A DNA stretch of 37,454 nucleotides from an uncultured Clostridia bacterium. GTDB taxonomy: Bacteria; Bacillota; Clostridia; Christensenellales; Aristaeellaceae. The notes under the pieces were generated by a model. It was not told where the DNA came from and did not search any database. It saw nothing but the letters and a program-made list of their open reading frames with translations. The translations under genes were made by a program, and so were the position numbers. The stretch covers positions 1-37,454 of the forward strand of contig CAKURR010000022.1 in NCBI GenBank assembly GCA_934675735.1, read 5' to 3'. Shown piece after piece: positions 30,493 to 37,251 of this stretch. How positions within the stretch are numbered: position 1 is the stretch's first letter; the number at the start of each line of letters is the position of its first letter.

Positions 30493-31308
30493 TCATTCGC
30501 CGAGCCAGCGATGCATGATTTGGCATTCTTCCTTCGCGATATCGGGGAAAACGCCCTCCCGAAGGGCGCAGAGCGAATCGTTATACGCCCGCAGACGCGG
30601 AAGCAGGCGAGGCCAATCCATCACGCCCTGACCGAGCGGGCGGTTTTCCCACTTGTTTTCGCTGTTGAACACGCCGTCCTTGACGTGCAGCACGCAGACC
30701 CGCTGGCCGAAGCAGGCAAGCGCGCGTTCCAAAACCTCCATCTGAGCTTCGGACGCGGCGGTTTCGGGCGTGATGAGGTTCGCGGTATCCAGAATGATGC
30801 GCAGACTGGGGCTGCTGACGTCCGCAATCAGGCGGCGGGTGAGTTCCGGCGTGTTGAGCGTATGCAGCGCGACAGGCTCGATGCCCACGAGCGCATGTAC
30901 CTGTTCGGCGTGCGCGCAGACCTCGCGGGTGAAATCCAGCAGGCGGGCGTAGGCGGCTTCGCGCTCGGATTCGGGGAAGGTGAAGTGGGTCGTCTCCGTG
31001 CCGACGCAGCCCGCGCCGAGGACGACGCTTGCGGACAGGGAGCGCTTGAAGCGCGCCTTCGCTTCCGCCAGCGCGTCGGGGTCGCGGTCGCTCGCGCTGA
31101 CATAGCAGCCCATCACGGGCAGGGCGATGCCGGTGAACGCCTCGCGGATTTCGCAGAGCGCCTCGCGGGTCATATACTGTTCCGCAGGCGCGGGGAACGC
31201 CTTGGTGAACGCCAGCTGGGTGGCCTCAAAGCCGGTTTCGCGAATCGCCTGCGCCAGCGCGCGGGGTTCCATGCGGCCGAAGTCGTGGCCGCGCATGCCG
31301 ATAATCAT
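30493..31308 (-). CDS. Sugar phosphate isomerase/epimerase-like TIM barrel (AP_endonuc_2 family)
   Basis: The 271-residue protein starts MIIGMRGHDFGRMEPRALAQAIRETGFEATQLAF and runs through a xylose-isomerase-like barrel: LPVMGCYVSASDRDPDALAEAKARFKRSL, LVGIEPVALHTLNTPE (metal glutamate in GIEP), LRIILDTANLITPE (metal aspartate in LDTAN) and VCVLHVKDGVF (metal histidine). These ligands indicate a divalent-metal isomerase or epimerase of a sugar, sugar acid or inositol. The start is fixed by AGGAGG; a longer in-frame start lacks a site. It is divergent from deoC and alone on its strand, so the pathway is not shown by its neighbours. Exact chemistry is unknown. Confidence 0.87.
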   Translation of the reverse strand: MIIGMRGHDFGRMEPRALAQAIRETGFEATQLAFTKAFPAPAEQYMTREALCEIREAFTGIALPVMGCYVSASDRDPDALAEAKARFKRSLSASVVLGAGCVGTETTHFTFPESEREAAYARLLDFTREVCAHAEQVHALVGIEPVALHTLNTPELTRRLIADVSSPSLRIILDTANLITPETAASEAQMEVLERALACFGQRVCVLHVKDGVFNSENKWENRPLGQGVMDWPRLLPRLRAYNDSLCALREGVFPDIAKEECQIMHRWLGE

Positions 31309-31386
31309 CGAAAAAGACCTCCTGTTCCGTTCATATAGCATCAGTATACGCCCGATTGCGAAAAAAAGAAAGAGCCAAACAAGCGC

Positions 31387-31415
31387 TTGCTCCGAACCCG
31401 TTCATGGCGTATAAT
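31387..31415 (+). promoter_or_regulatory. Promoter of deoC
   Basis: TTGCTC (31387-31392), a 17-base spacer and TATAAT (31410-31415) precede a leader of about 25 nt and AGGAGG. A weaker leftward -10 (TATACT on the minus strand, 31343-31348) may serve the isomerase-like gene. Confidence 0.65.
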
Positions 31416-31446
31416 AAAGGCAACGAACATGCAGGAGGAAAACAAT

Positions 31447-32121
31447 ATGGAACTCAGCAAAATGCTTGCGATGGTGGACCACACGCTGCTCAAGCCCGAA
31501 TCGACTTGGGCGCAGATTCGGCAGATTTGCGACGACGCGATGAAGTATCACACGGCGACGGTGTGCATTCCGGCAAGCTATGTCGCGCAGTGCAAGACGT
31601 ATATGCAGGATAAGGCCGACAAGGTGGGCGTGTGCACGGTCATCGGCTTCCCGACGGGCTATTCCACGACGGCGGCGAAGGTCTTTGAGGCGGCCGACGC
31701 GGTGAAAAACGGCGCGGACGAGGTGGACATGGTCATCAACATCGGCATGCTCAAGGACGGGCGCGACGACGAGGTGCTCGCCGAAATCAATGCGATTAAG
31801 GCGGCGTGCGCGGGGCGGCCGCTGAAGGTCATCATCGAAACCTGCCTGCTGACGGAGGACGAGAAGATTCGCATGTGCGACATCGTTTCCAAATCCGACG
31901 CGGATTTCATCAAGACCTCGACGGGCTTCTCCACCGCGGGCGCGACGTTTGACGACGTGGCGCTGATGAAGGCGCATATGAAGCCGGGCAAGGGCATCAA
32001 AGCGGCGGGCGGCATCGCCTCGCTGGACGACGCTTACAAGTTCATCGAGCTGGGCGCGACGAGACTGGGCACGAGCCGCATCGTCAAGCTGGTGAAGAAT
32101 GAGGAAGCGACGGGGTATTAA
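31447..32121 (+). CDS. deoC: Deoxyribose-phosphate aldolase
   Basis: The 224-residue protein is the usual length for DeoC. It carries DHTLLKPEST (11-20), VCTVIGFPTGYSTT (62-74), the NGADEVDMVINIGML segment (88-102), Schiff-base lysine K156 in FIKTSTGFS, and K185 in GIKAAGGI. It cleaves 2-deoxyribose-5-phosphate to acetaldehyde and glyceraldehyde-3-phosphate in nucleoside breakdown. The start at 31447 follows AGGAGG by eight bases; an in-frame ATG 60 bases earlier is in the promoter. It is a single-gene transcript with its own terminator; no deoA, deoD or pdp lies nearby. Confidence 0.97.
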   Translation: MELSKMLAMVDHTLLKPESTWAQIRQICDDAMKYHTATVCIPASYVAQCKTYMQDKADKVGVCTVIGFPTGYSTTAAKVFEAADAVKNGADEVDMVINIGMLKDGRDDEVLAEINAIKAACAGRPLKVIIETCLLTEDEKIRMCDIVSKSDADFIKTSTGFSTAGATFDDVALMKAHMKPGKGIKAAGGIASLDDAYKFIELGATRLGTSRIVKLVKNEEATGY

Positions 32122-32125
32122 GCTC

Positions 32126-32152
32126 AAAGCGCCGAACAATCGGCGCTTTTTC
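32126..32152 (+). terminator. deoC terminator
   Basis: AAAGCGCCGA (32126-32135) pairs perfectly with TCGGCGCTTT (32140-32149), then TT. Confidence 0.9.
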
Positions 32153-32275
32153 CGGCTTCGGGGCGGAAAAAGCGGCAGATTCAGAATCGGATTCTAAATT
32201 TACCGGAAAATCGGCGGAAAGAACGCGAAAAGAAAAAAATTCGGTGGATGAGCAGCGAAAAATGTGCCAAAATGA

Positions 32276-32304
32276 TTGACACCGAAAAGAAAAACTGCTA
32301 TCAT
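32276..32304 (+). promoter_or_regulatory. Promoter of the rplU operon
   Basis: Consensus TTGACA (32276-32281), a 17-base spacer and TATCAT (32299-32304). Transcription would start near 32311, at the leader RNA. Confidence 0.85.
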
Positions 32305-32310
32305 AGGAAG

Positions 32311-32369
32311 GCAAGCCGCTCGGGACAGGTCTGCAAATGCCCAAGGGCTACCTAAACCCGGCGAGTATT
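32311..32369 (+). ncRNA. L21 ribosomal protein leader RNA
   Basis: The leader folds as nested stems: CTC/GAG with GGG/CCC at the base (about 32319-32365), GGT (32328-32330) with ACC (32350-32352), and the hairpin GCCC-AA-GGGC (32339-32348). The conserved single-stranded CTGCAAAT and TAAACCCGGCGAGT segments resemble the Firmicutes L21 leader as I remember it. It lies between the promoter and rplU, so it most likely mediates feedback by L21. The Rfam match was not run. Confidence 0.8.
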
Positions 32370-32389
32370 TATGAGGAGGTGTCACCATA

Positions 32390-32695
32390 ATGTACGCGAT
32401 TATTGCGACTGGTGGCAAACAGTACCGCGTCAGTGAGGGCGACGTGATCTACATCGAGAAAATCGATGCTCAGGTTGACTCCACGGTTTCTTTTGACGTT
32501 CTGCTGATGGGCAACGACGGCGACGTGAAGATCGGCACGCCGGTTGTCGAAGGCGTCAAGGTCGAGGGCAAGGTCGTCGGCCAGATCCGCGGCGAAAAGA
32601 TCGTCGTCTACAAGTACAAGTCCAAGAAGAACTATCGCCGTAAGCAGGGCCATCGCCAGCCGTACACCAAGGTGGAAATCACCAAGATCGGCTAA
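32390..32695 (+). CDS. rplU: 50S ribosomal protein L21
   Basis: The 101-residue protein starts MYAIIATGGKQYRVSEGDVIYIEK and contains YKYKSKKNYRRKQGHRQPYT (74-93), both diagnostic for bacterial L21. It binds 23S rRNA in the large subunit. AGGAGG lies ten bases before the ATG, directly behind the leader RNA. It is the first gene of the conserved Bacillota operon rplU-prp-rpmA. Confidence 0.98.
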   Translation: MYAIIATGGKQYRVSEGDVIYIEKIDAQVDSTVSFDVLLMGNDGDVKIGTPVVEGVKVEGKVVGQIRGEKIVVYKYKSKKNYRRKQGHRQPYTKVEITKIG

Positions 32696-32698
32696 GAG

Positions 32699-33076
32699 AT
32701 GACCACCATCACGGTCTATACTTCTGCCGACGGCGCGCTGCGCGGCTTTGTGGCCGACGGGCATGCGGGCGGCAAGAAGATAAGGGGTTACGATTTGGTC
32801 TGCTGCGCGGTTTCTGCGCTGACGCAGACGGGTGTGAACGCGCTGGAAGCCGTTGCGGGGGTGACGCCGAGCGTCGCCGTTCGGGACGGATATCTCCGGT
32901 GTGAGCTGCCGAAAGCGCTTGAAGCCGAAAAGGCGGAAAAAGCGCAGATCGTGCTCCAAACGGTCATGACGGGACTGACAGACATTCAAAAAGTTTATCC
33001 GAATCTCATTCGGATACAGAAAGAAGAATGGAGGCAAGCAGATGCTTACGATGAATCTTCAGCTCTTCGCTCATAA
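32699..33076 (+). CDS. prp: Ribosomal-processing cysteine protease Prp
   Basis: The 125-residue protein has the YsxB/Prp motifs: catalytic H22 in DGHAGG and C35 in YDLVCCAVSALTQT. Prp removes the N-terminal extension of ribosomal protein L27, an essential step in the bacteria that have it. It lies between rplU and rpmA as usual, and its end overlaps the L27 start by 35 bases. The substrate motif is present in the next protein. The doubled cysteine (C35, C36) is a small oddity; the first is expected to be the nucleophile. Confidence 0.95.
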   Translation: MTTITVYTSADGALRGFVADGHAGGKKIRGYDLVCCAVSALTQTGVNALEAVAGVTPSVAVRDGYLRCELPKALEAEKAEKAQIVLQTVMTGLTDIQKVYPNLIRIQKEEWRQADAYDESSALRS

Positions 33077-33326
33077 GAAGGGCACCGGTTCTTCCCACAA
33101 CGGCCGCGACAGCGAGTCTAAGCGCCTTGGCGCGAAGCGTGCGGACGGCCAGTTCGTCCTGGCGGGCAACATCCTGTACCGTCAGCGCGGCACCCACATT
33201 CATCCCGGCACCAACTGCGGCATCGGCGGCGACGATACCCTGTTCGCTCTGGTGGACGGCGTTGTCCGTTTCGAGCGCATGGGCAAGAAGAAGACCCGCT
33301 GCAGCGTGTATCCGGTTGCGCAGTAA
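33042..33326 (+). CDS. rpmA: 50S ribosomal protein L27 with Prp-cleaved extension
   Basis: The 94-residue protein reads MLTMNLQLFAHKKGTGSSHNG at its N-terminus, where MNLQLF-A is the Prp cleavage site and AHKKG the mature start. RQRGTHIHPGTNCGIGGDDTLFA (about 47-69) is typical L27. The mature N-terminus reaches the peptidyl transferase centre. The start at 33042 has GGAGG seven bases upstream; ATG 33051 is in frame but badly spaced. The first 35 bases overlap prp in another frame, linking protease and substrate translation. Confidence 0.98.
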   Translation: MLTMNLQLFAHKKGTGSSHNGRDSESKRLGAKRADGQFVLAGNILYRQRGTHIHPGTNCGIGGDDTLFALVDGVVRFERMGKKKTRCSVYPVAQ

Positions 33327-33343
33327 TTTTTCTACGCAGATTC

Positions 33344-33376
33344 AGAACGTCTCTTGGAAAAGGGGCGTTCTTTTTG
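33344..33376 (+). terminator. Terminator of the rplU-prp-rpmA operon
   Basis: AGAACG-T-CTC (33344-33353) pairs with GGG-CGTTCT (about 33363-33371), followed by TTTTG. Confidence 0.8.
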
Positions 33377-33382
33377 TTTGCG

Positions 33383-33436
33383 TCACCCTTCCACCGCTCA
33401 CGCGGTTCCCCTCCCCTTAGAAGGGGGTGGGGGACT
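33383..33436. repeat. Extragenic palindromic sequence
   Basis: Two adjoining dyads: CCGC-TCAC-GCGG (about 33394-33405), then CCCCTCCCCTT facing AAGGGGGTGGGG (about 33409-33435) around AG. It lies past the operon terminator and before the antiporter promoter. Its C/G-rich style differs from the TTTGGGGC modules. Confidence 0.5.
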
Positions 33437-33526
33437 CATGTGAAAAAACAGAGAAAAAGCGTAAAAAAGAACAGAAAAATCCGCAAAAGTCAGGCGCTTT
33501 TTCACCTGTTTTTGCGGGTGGGTCAG

Positions 33527-33535
33527 TGCTATAAT
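33527..33535 (+). promoter_or_regulatory. Extended -10 promoter of the antiporter gene
   Basis: TGC-TATAAT is a full extended -10 element. The -35 position holds only TGTTTT (33507-33512). It lies about 50 bases before the start codon. Confidence 0.6.
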
Positions 33536-33586
33536 ATTGCTTTGTAAACGAAGGAAAAAAGTGAAGAACAAAGAGAGGTAATCGTT

Positions 33587-34855
33587 ATGGAAACATTGCT
33601 CAGCATTGCCATCGCGCTGTGCGCGGGCCTGCTGGTTTCCCGTTTCGTCAAGCCGCTGAAGCTGCCGGCCGTGACGGGCTATCTGATTGCGGGCATTTTA
33701 ATCGGCCCGTACTGTCTGGGCAAGCTGGGCGTGCAGGGCCTCGGCTTCCCGACGACGGCCGACGTGAAGGCGCTGAGCCTGTTTAACGACGTGGCGCTCG
33801 GCTTCATCGCGTTCGCCATCGGCAACGAGTTCCGCCTTTCCCAGCTGCGCCACACGGGCAAGCAGGCGACGGTCATCGGCATTTTTCAGGCGCTGACGGC
33901 GACGCTGATGGTCGATCTGGTGCTGATTGGTCTGCACTTCTTCGTGCTCGGCGATTCGATGTCCATCGCGGATGCGATCATTCTGGGCGCTATCGCGACG
34001 GCGACCGCTCCGGCGGCGACGCTGATGGTCGTCCGCCAGTACAAGGCGAAGGGCGAATTGACCGACCTGCTGCTGCCGATCGTCGCGCTGGATGACGCGG
34101 TGGGTCTGATTGTGTTTGCGATCAGCTTCGGCGTGGCTAAGGCGATCAACTACGGCCATTACGACATGACGAGCATCCTCGTTGAGCCGCTGCTGGAAAT
34201 CGTGCTCTCCATCCTGCTGGGCTTTGTGATGGGCAGCATCTTCTCCGCCGCGGAGAAATATTTCAAATCGAACAGCAAGCGCCTGTCCCTGTCCATCACG
34301 TTTGTCATCATGACGGTGGCGCTGTCGATGATGGAGTTTGAGGTCGGCGGCGTGAAGATCGGCTTTTCCAGCCTGCTGGTGTGCATGATGCTGGGCACGG
34401 TGTTCTGCAACGTGTGCGATTTCTCGGCGGAGATCATGGATAAGACCGACCGCTGGACGGCGCCGCTGTATATCCTGTTCTTCGTGCTCAGCGGCGCGGA
34501 GCTGGAATTGAACGTGTTCGGCAGCACCTCTGTGGTGCTGATCGGCGCGGCGTATATTCTCGCGCGTGCGTTTGGCAAGTGGGCGGGCGCGAGCATCAGC
34601 GCGAAGCTCATGAAGTGCCCGCCGAAGGTGCAGAAGTGGCTGGGCATCACGCTGCTGCCGCAGGCCGGCGTGGCGCTGGGCATGTCCGTCACGGTGGCGC
34701 AGACGCTGGGCGCGGACGGCGCGATGGTGCGCAACATTGTTCTGTTTGGCGTGCTGATTTACGAGCTGGTCGGCCCGGCGCTGACGAGAATCGCGCTGAC
34801 CGAGGCCGGAGACATCCAGCCGAAGGCCGAAGCGGTTGTTTCGGCGGACGACTGA
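33587..34855 (+). CDS. CPA2-family cation/proton antiporter
   Basis: The 422-residue protein has about twelve transmembrane helices and the Na_H_Exchanger pattern: LKLPAVTGYLIAGILIGP (24-41), AIATATAPAATLMVVRQYKAKGELTDLLLPIVALDDAVGLIVF (135-177) with the acidic pair D169-D170, and LLPQAGVALGMSV near 360. The adjacent aspartates point to electrogenic Na+/H+-type exchange. There is no C-terminal RCK domain. GAGAGG precedes the ATG. It is monocistronic, with an extended -10 promoter before it and a strong hairpin terminator behind. The transported ion (Na+ or K+) is not certain. Confidence 0.9.
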   Translation: METLLSIAIALCAGLLVSRFVKPLKLPAVTGYLIAGILIGPYCLGKLGVQGLGFPTTADVKALSLFNDVALGFIAFAIGNEFRLSQLRHTGKQATVIGIFQALTATLMVDLVLIGLHFFVLGDSMSIADAIILGAIATATAPAATLMVVRQYKAKGELTDLLLPIVALDDAVGLIVFAISFGVAKAINYGHYDMTSILVEPLLEIVLSILLGFVMGSIFSAAEKYFKSNSKRLSLSITFVIMTVALSMMEFEVGGVKIGFSSLLVCMMLGTVFCNVCDFSAEIMDKTDRWTAPLYILFFVLSGAELELNVFGSTSVVLIGAAYILARAFGKWAGASISAKLMKCPPKVQKWLGITLLPQAGVALGMSVTVAQTLGADGAMVRNIVLFGVLIYELVGPALTRIALTEAGDIQPKAEAVVSADD

Positions 34856-34864
34856 GTTACGGTT

Positions 34865-34906
34865 GGGGCTTCGCCCCAAACCTCACAAGGGAACTGAGTT
34901 CCCTTG
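34865..34906 (-). repeat. Dispersed hairpin module, copy 5 (reversed)
   Basis: Reversed relative to copy 4: GGGGC-TTC-GCCCC (34865-34877) with AAACCTC, then CAAGGGAAC-TGA-GTTCCCTTG (34886-34906), the same first stem as copy 4. It starts ten bases after the antiporter stop. Confidence 0.8.
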
Positions 34907-34918
34907 ACCTTCCACATT

Positions 34919-34962
34919 CAAAAAGGCGCTTGTACGGACATGCCCGTACAAGCGCCTTTTGT
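34919..34962. terminator. Strong bidirectional terminator
   Basis: AAAAGGCGCTTGTACGG (34921-34937) pairs perfectly with CCGTACAAGCGCCTTTT (34944-34960) around six bases; T-runs occur on both strands. It separates the antiporter from the convergent HD-domain gene. Confidence 0.92.
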
Positions 34963-35005
34963 ATCTTTTCAGGGAAAAACAAGCTATAAGCGCGAAGCAA
35001 AGAGA

Positions 35006-35025
35006 GGGTTTGGGCGGCAGCCCAA
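35006..35025 (+). repeat. Dispersed hairpin module, copy 6 (partial)
   Basis: GGGTTTGGGCGGCAGCCCAA carries only the second stem (GGGC..GCCC), as in reversed copy 2 at 19601. It lies just beyond the stop of the convergent HD-domain gene. Confidence 0.55.
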
Positions 35026-35036
35026 CGCACCCCACC

Positions 35037-36512
35037 TCACATAAAGTACTTCTGATACGTCTGATAGTAAATCTCCAGCCGCTTTTCGCCTGCGATGGTT
35101 TGCAGCTGCTCGTCCAGCTCGGGCGAATCGCACAGGAAGCGGACGATATCGGGGTTATAGCGAACGCCGCTGTCGCGTTCAAATTCGGCGAGCACCTGCC
35201 GAACGGTTTTGGACTGATGATAGTTGCGGCCATAGCAATCCGTCGCGGCGTCGAGGCAGTCGCACAGGGTGATGATATCAATCATGATGCGCTCGGGCGA
35301 GGCGGTGTTATCGAAATCCGCGGGATAGCCGCCTTTGCCGTTATAGAATTTATGATGGCCGTTGGTGATATCCTTAAAGCGGGCCAAATCGGGGTCGATG
35401 GAGAGGTATTCCGCGCCCTTGGAGGGGTGGTTGCGGATGATGGCGAACTCGTCGTCGGAGAGCGGGCGGTGCTGGGTTTCGATGATGGTCAGCATCGCGT
35501 TTTTGCCCACGTCGTGCAGCAGCGCGGCGTCCTCGATGAATTGCAGCAGCGCGGCGAGGTGCGCGCGCACCTCGTCGGCGGTTTTGAAATCGCGGTAGCC
35601 GACGAGAATTTCCGGCGCATGGTCGAGGATGGCGGCGAGAATGGTCTGCGCGAAGGTGCTGACCATCTGCGAATGCAGGAAGGTGGTGCAGTGGCGCACG
35701 ATGACCATGCGGAACATGAAGTCGATTTTCTCTTCCGGCGTATCGAACAGCTTATACGATTGGGGCAGGAAGGCCAGCTGCTCCAGCGCGGAGTTGAGCG
35801 TGTAGGCGTCGCAGCTGCGCTTGTTGTAATCGGTGATGAACGCTCGTGCTGATATTCCCTGAAATACAGGCGCTTTTCCTCGCGCGGCATATCCGCCCCG
35901 TCGAGGAAGGCGAGCATGGAATCCAGACACGTCACATAATAGGAAATCACGTCGATTTCTTCCTGATTCATCGTGGCGTGCGTCTGCATATAAAAATCGT
36001 GGATGATTTTCCAGCATTCGTAATCGGTCATCTGGCCGCGCTCGGATGCGCAGCCGATTTGGCTGATGAGCACCTGATACATGTCCGCTGCCCAGTTTGA
36101 GGAATCGACCTTTTCGGCATAGGCGCGCTCGGTCATCGCAATCAGCTCTTCCTTGAGCGCGGGGTCGAAAGGCTTTTTCGGGGTCACAGCGACGGCGAAC
36201 GCCGATGACGGCCAGATCGTGCGCGTCGGCGGCATAGCATTCGCGCAGCGACAGGCGGAACTGCGTCCACGCCGCGTCGTCCAAAGCGGGCGTATCCGCG
36301 CGGAACACGTCGAGCGACTGCCGAATCGCCTCCTTCATGCGGTCGTATTCGTTGTGCAGATAGTCGGCGCGATCGGTCAGCGCCTGCTTCCACGCGTCCC
36401 AGTCGTGTTGGGTGCGCACCAAAATATCCAGACGCTCCACTTCGGCCAGCGTGGCCTGATAGTCATCAAAAAAGCGTTTAATCTCGTCTGCATTCATGAT
36501 GTTCATCTTCAT
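35037..36512 (-). CDS. HD-GYP-like phosphohydrolase with two apparent compensating frameshifts
   Basis: The frame stays open for 491 codons, but its middle is not protein-like. Up to about residue 110 (AADAHDLAVIGV) and again from about residue 222 (ITDYNKRSCDAYTLNSALEQL) it looks real. Between, the real-looking protein lies in another minus frame (for example SSNWAADMYQVLISQIG and NQEEIDVISYYVTCLDSMLAFLDG). The switch points are at the T5 run 36174-36178 (one extra base) and near 35841-35850 (one missing base). The C-terminal part has HDVGK, NHPSKGAEYL and GHHKFYNGKGGYP, an HD-GYP-like metal site that in relatives degrades cyclic di-GMP. The start could also be ATG 36497. Either two sequence errors or a mutated gene; the protein as translated straight through is unlikely. 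Confidence 0.75.
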   Translation of the reverse strand: MKMNIMNADEIKRFFDDYQATLAEVERLDILVRTQHDWDAWKQALTDRADYLHNEYDRMKEAIRQSLDVFRADTPALDDAAWTQFRLSLRECYAADAHDLAVIGVRRRCDPEKAFRPRAQGRADCDDRARLCRKGRFLKLGSGHVSGAHQPNRLRIRARPDDRLRMLENHPRFLYADARHDESGRNRRDFLLCDVSGFHARLPRRGGYAARGKAPVFQGISARAFITDYNKRSCDAYTLNSALEQLAFLPQSYKLFDTPEEKIDFMFRMVIVRHCTTFLHSQMVSTFAQTILAAILDHAPEILVGYRDFKTADEVRAHLAALLQFIEDAALLHDVGKNAMLTIIETQHRPLSDDEFAIIRNHPSKGAEYLSIDPDLARFKDITNGHHKFYNGKGGYPADFDNTASPERIMIDIITLCDCLDAATDCYGRNYHQSKTVRQVLAEFERDSGVRYNPDIVRFLCDSPELDEQLQTIAGEKRLEIYYQTYQKYFM

Positions 36513-36529
36513 GCGTTCATAATCGATTC

Positions 36530-36558
36530 ATTATATCACAGCTTACGGATGCTTTCAA
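36530..36558 (-). promoter_or_regulatory. Promoter of the HD-domain gene
   Basis: On the minus strand TTGAAA (36553-36558), a 17-base spacer and TATAAT (36530-36535). It begins directly after the upstream gene's terminator, leaving a very short leader. Confidence 0.75.
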
Positions 36559-36563
36559 CCAAC

Positions 36564-36602
36564 AAAAAAGGGCGGTTGGCCTTCGGCACAGCCGCTCCCT
36601 TT
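36564..36602 (-). terminator. Terminator of the DtxR-family gene
   Basis: On the minus strand AAAGGG..CGGCTG pairs with the CAACCG..CCCTTT region (36567-36602), with minor mismatches, followed by six T (36564-36569). Confidence 0.8.
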
Positions 36603-36620
36603 CGGACGCAGAGAAAAAAC

Positions 36621-36989
36621 TTACAGGTGGCTTTGGTAGTGCTTTTTAATGGCGTTAAAGGTTTCGTCGCTCAAATCGTGCTCGATTTTGCACGCATCGT
36701 GGAGCGCCGTCTCCTTGCTGACACCCAGACTCATAAACAGCTGGCTGAGGATGGTGTGGCGCTCGTAGATGTGAATGGCGATGCGCCGACCCTCCTCGGT
36801 CAGGTGGATGTGGTTATCCTCATCGACGGTGACCAACCCGTTTTCGCGCATCTGGCGCAGAACGATGGAAACCGTCGGGCGGGAGTAGGAAAGATAAGAG
36901 CAGACGTCGATGGCGTGCACCTCGTTTTGCTGCTGAGAGAGAATATAAATCGTTTCCAAATAATTTTCGATGGCTTCGGATACTGCCAT
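36621..36989 (-). CDS. Short iron-type DtxR/MntR-family metalloregulator
   Basis: The 122-residue protein has the DtxR winged helix (AVSEAIENYLETIYILSQQQNEVHAIDVCSYLSYSRPTVSIVLRQMRENGLV) and the dimerisation/metal domain, but no C-terminal SH3 domain, as in MntR. Metal-site positions are E12, H78, C100, E103 and H104 (CKIEH). The cysteine matches C102 of iron-sensing DtxR rather than glutamate of manganese-sensing MntR, so iron is the likely metal. N9 stands where DtxR has methionine and MntR aspartate. It is divergent from feoA, whose promoter carries matching TTAG/CTAA boxes, so it most likely represses ferrous iron uptake when iron is plentiful. ATG 36989 is chosen, with GGAGG ten bases upstream. 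Confidence 0.88.
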   Translation of the reverse strand: MAVSEAIENYLETIYILSQQQNEVHAIDVCSYLSYSRPTVSIVLRQMRENGLVTVDEDNHIHLTEEGRRIAIHIYERHTILSQLFMSLGVSKETALHDACKIEHDLSDETFNAIKKHYQSHL

Positions 36990-37011
36990 AATCAAATCGC
37001 CTCCAAGCGTC

Positions 37012-37070
37012 AGCCGCGCGCCGACGCAGCGAGCGGCAAATCTGGCCGCGCGGGACGCACAGACGCGGCT
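37012..37070 (-). other. Structured leader of the DtxR-family gene
   Basis: AGCCGCG (37012-37018) pairs with CGCGGCT (37064-37070), and inside it GCGGC (37033-37037) pairs with GCCGC (37045-37049). The nested hairpin lies between the promoter and the ribosome binding site on the transcribed strand. Any regulatory role is unproven. Confidence 0.45.
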
Positions 37071-37081
37071 ATACTGATTTC

Positions 37082-37110
37082 ATTATAGCATATTTCGATA
37101 AATCAAACAA
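37082..37110 (-). promoter_or_regulatory. Promoter of the DtxR-family gene
   Basis: On the minus strand TTGTTT (37105-37110), a 17-base spacer and TATAAT (37082-37087). No TTAG/CTAA box overlaps it. Confidence 0.65.
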
Positions 37111-37153
37111 CGCGGATAAAAAAATTTTGGCTTTTTTTTCTTGAGTCAACGCG

Positions 37154-37182
37154 TTGACAAAATCGTTAGCGAATGCTAATAT
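37154..37182 (+). promoter_or_regulatory. feoA promoter
   Basis: Consensus TTGACA (37154-37159), a 17-base spacer and TAATAT (37177-37182). The spacer and part of the -10 are covered by the first operator box. Confidence 0.8.
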
Positions 37183-37203
37183 ATTGCCGTTAGAAAAAGC
37201 TAA
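37166..37203 (+). promoter_or_regulatory. Tandem DtxR-type iron boxes at the feoA promoter
   Basis: TTAGCGAATGCTAA (37166-37179) and TTAGAAAAAGCTAA (37190-37203) share TTAG-N6-CTAA, both preceded by CG, 24 bp apart. They cover the -10 region and the transcription start, the classic place for repression. The neighbouring metalloregulator is the likely binder. Confidence 0.7.
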
Positions 37204-37251
37204 TTTGTGTATGCAAACAAAGCATCGTGCAAGTTGAAAGGGAGGATGGAT

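Noticed and set aside
15804..35025. CRISPR array
   Set aside because: The repeats are dispersed over about 19 kb, in both orientations, without regular spacers or cas genes.
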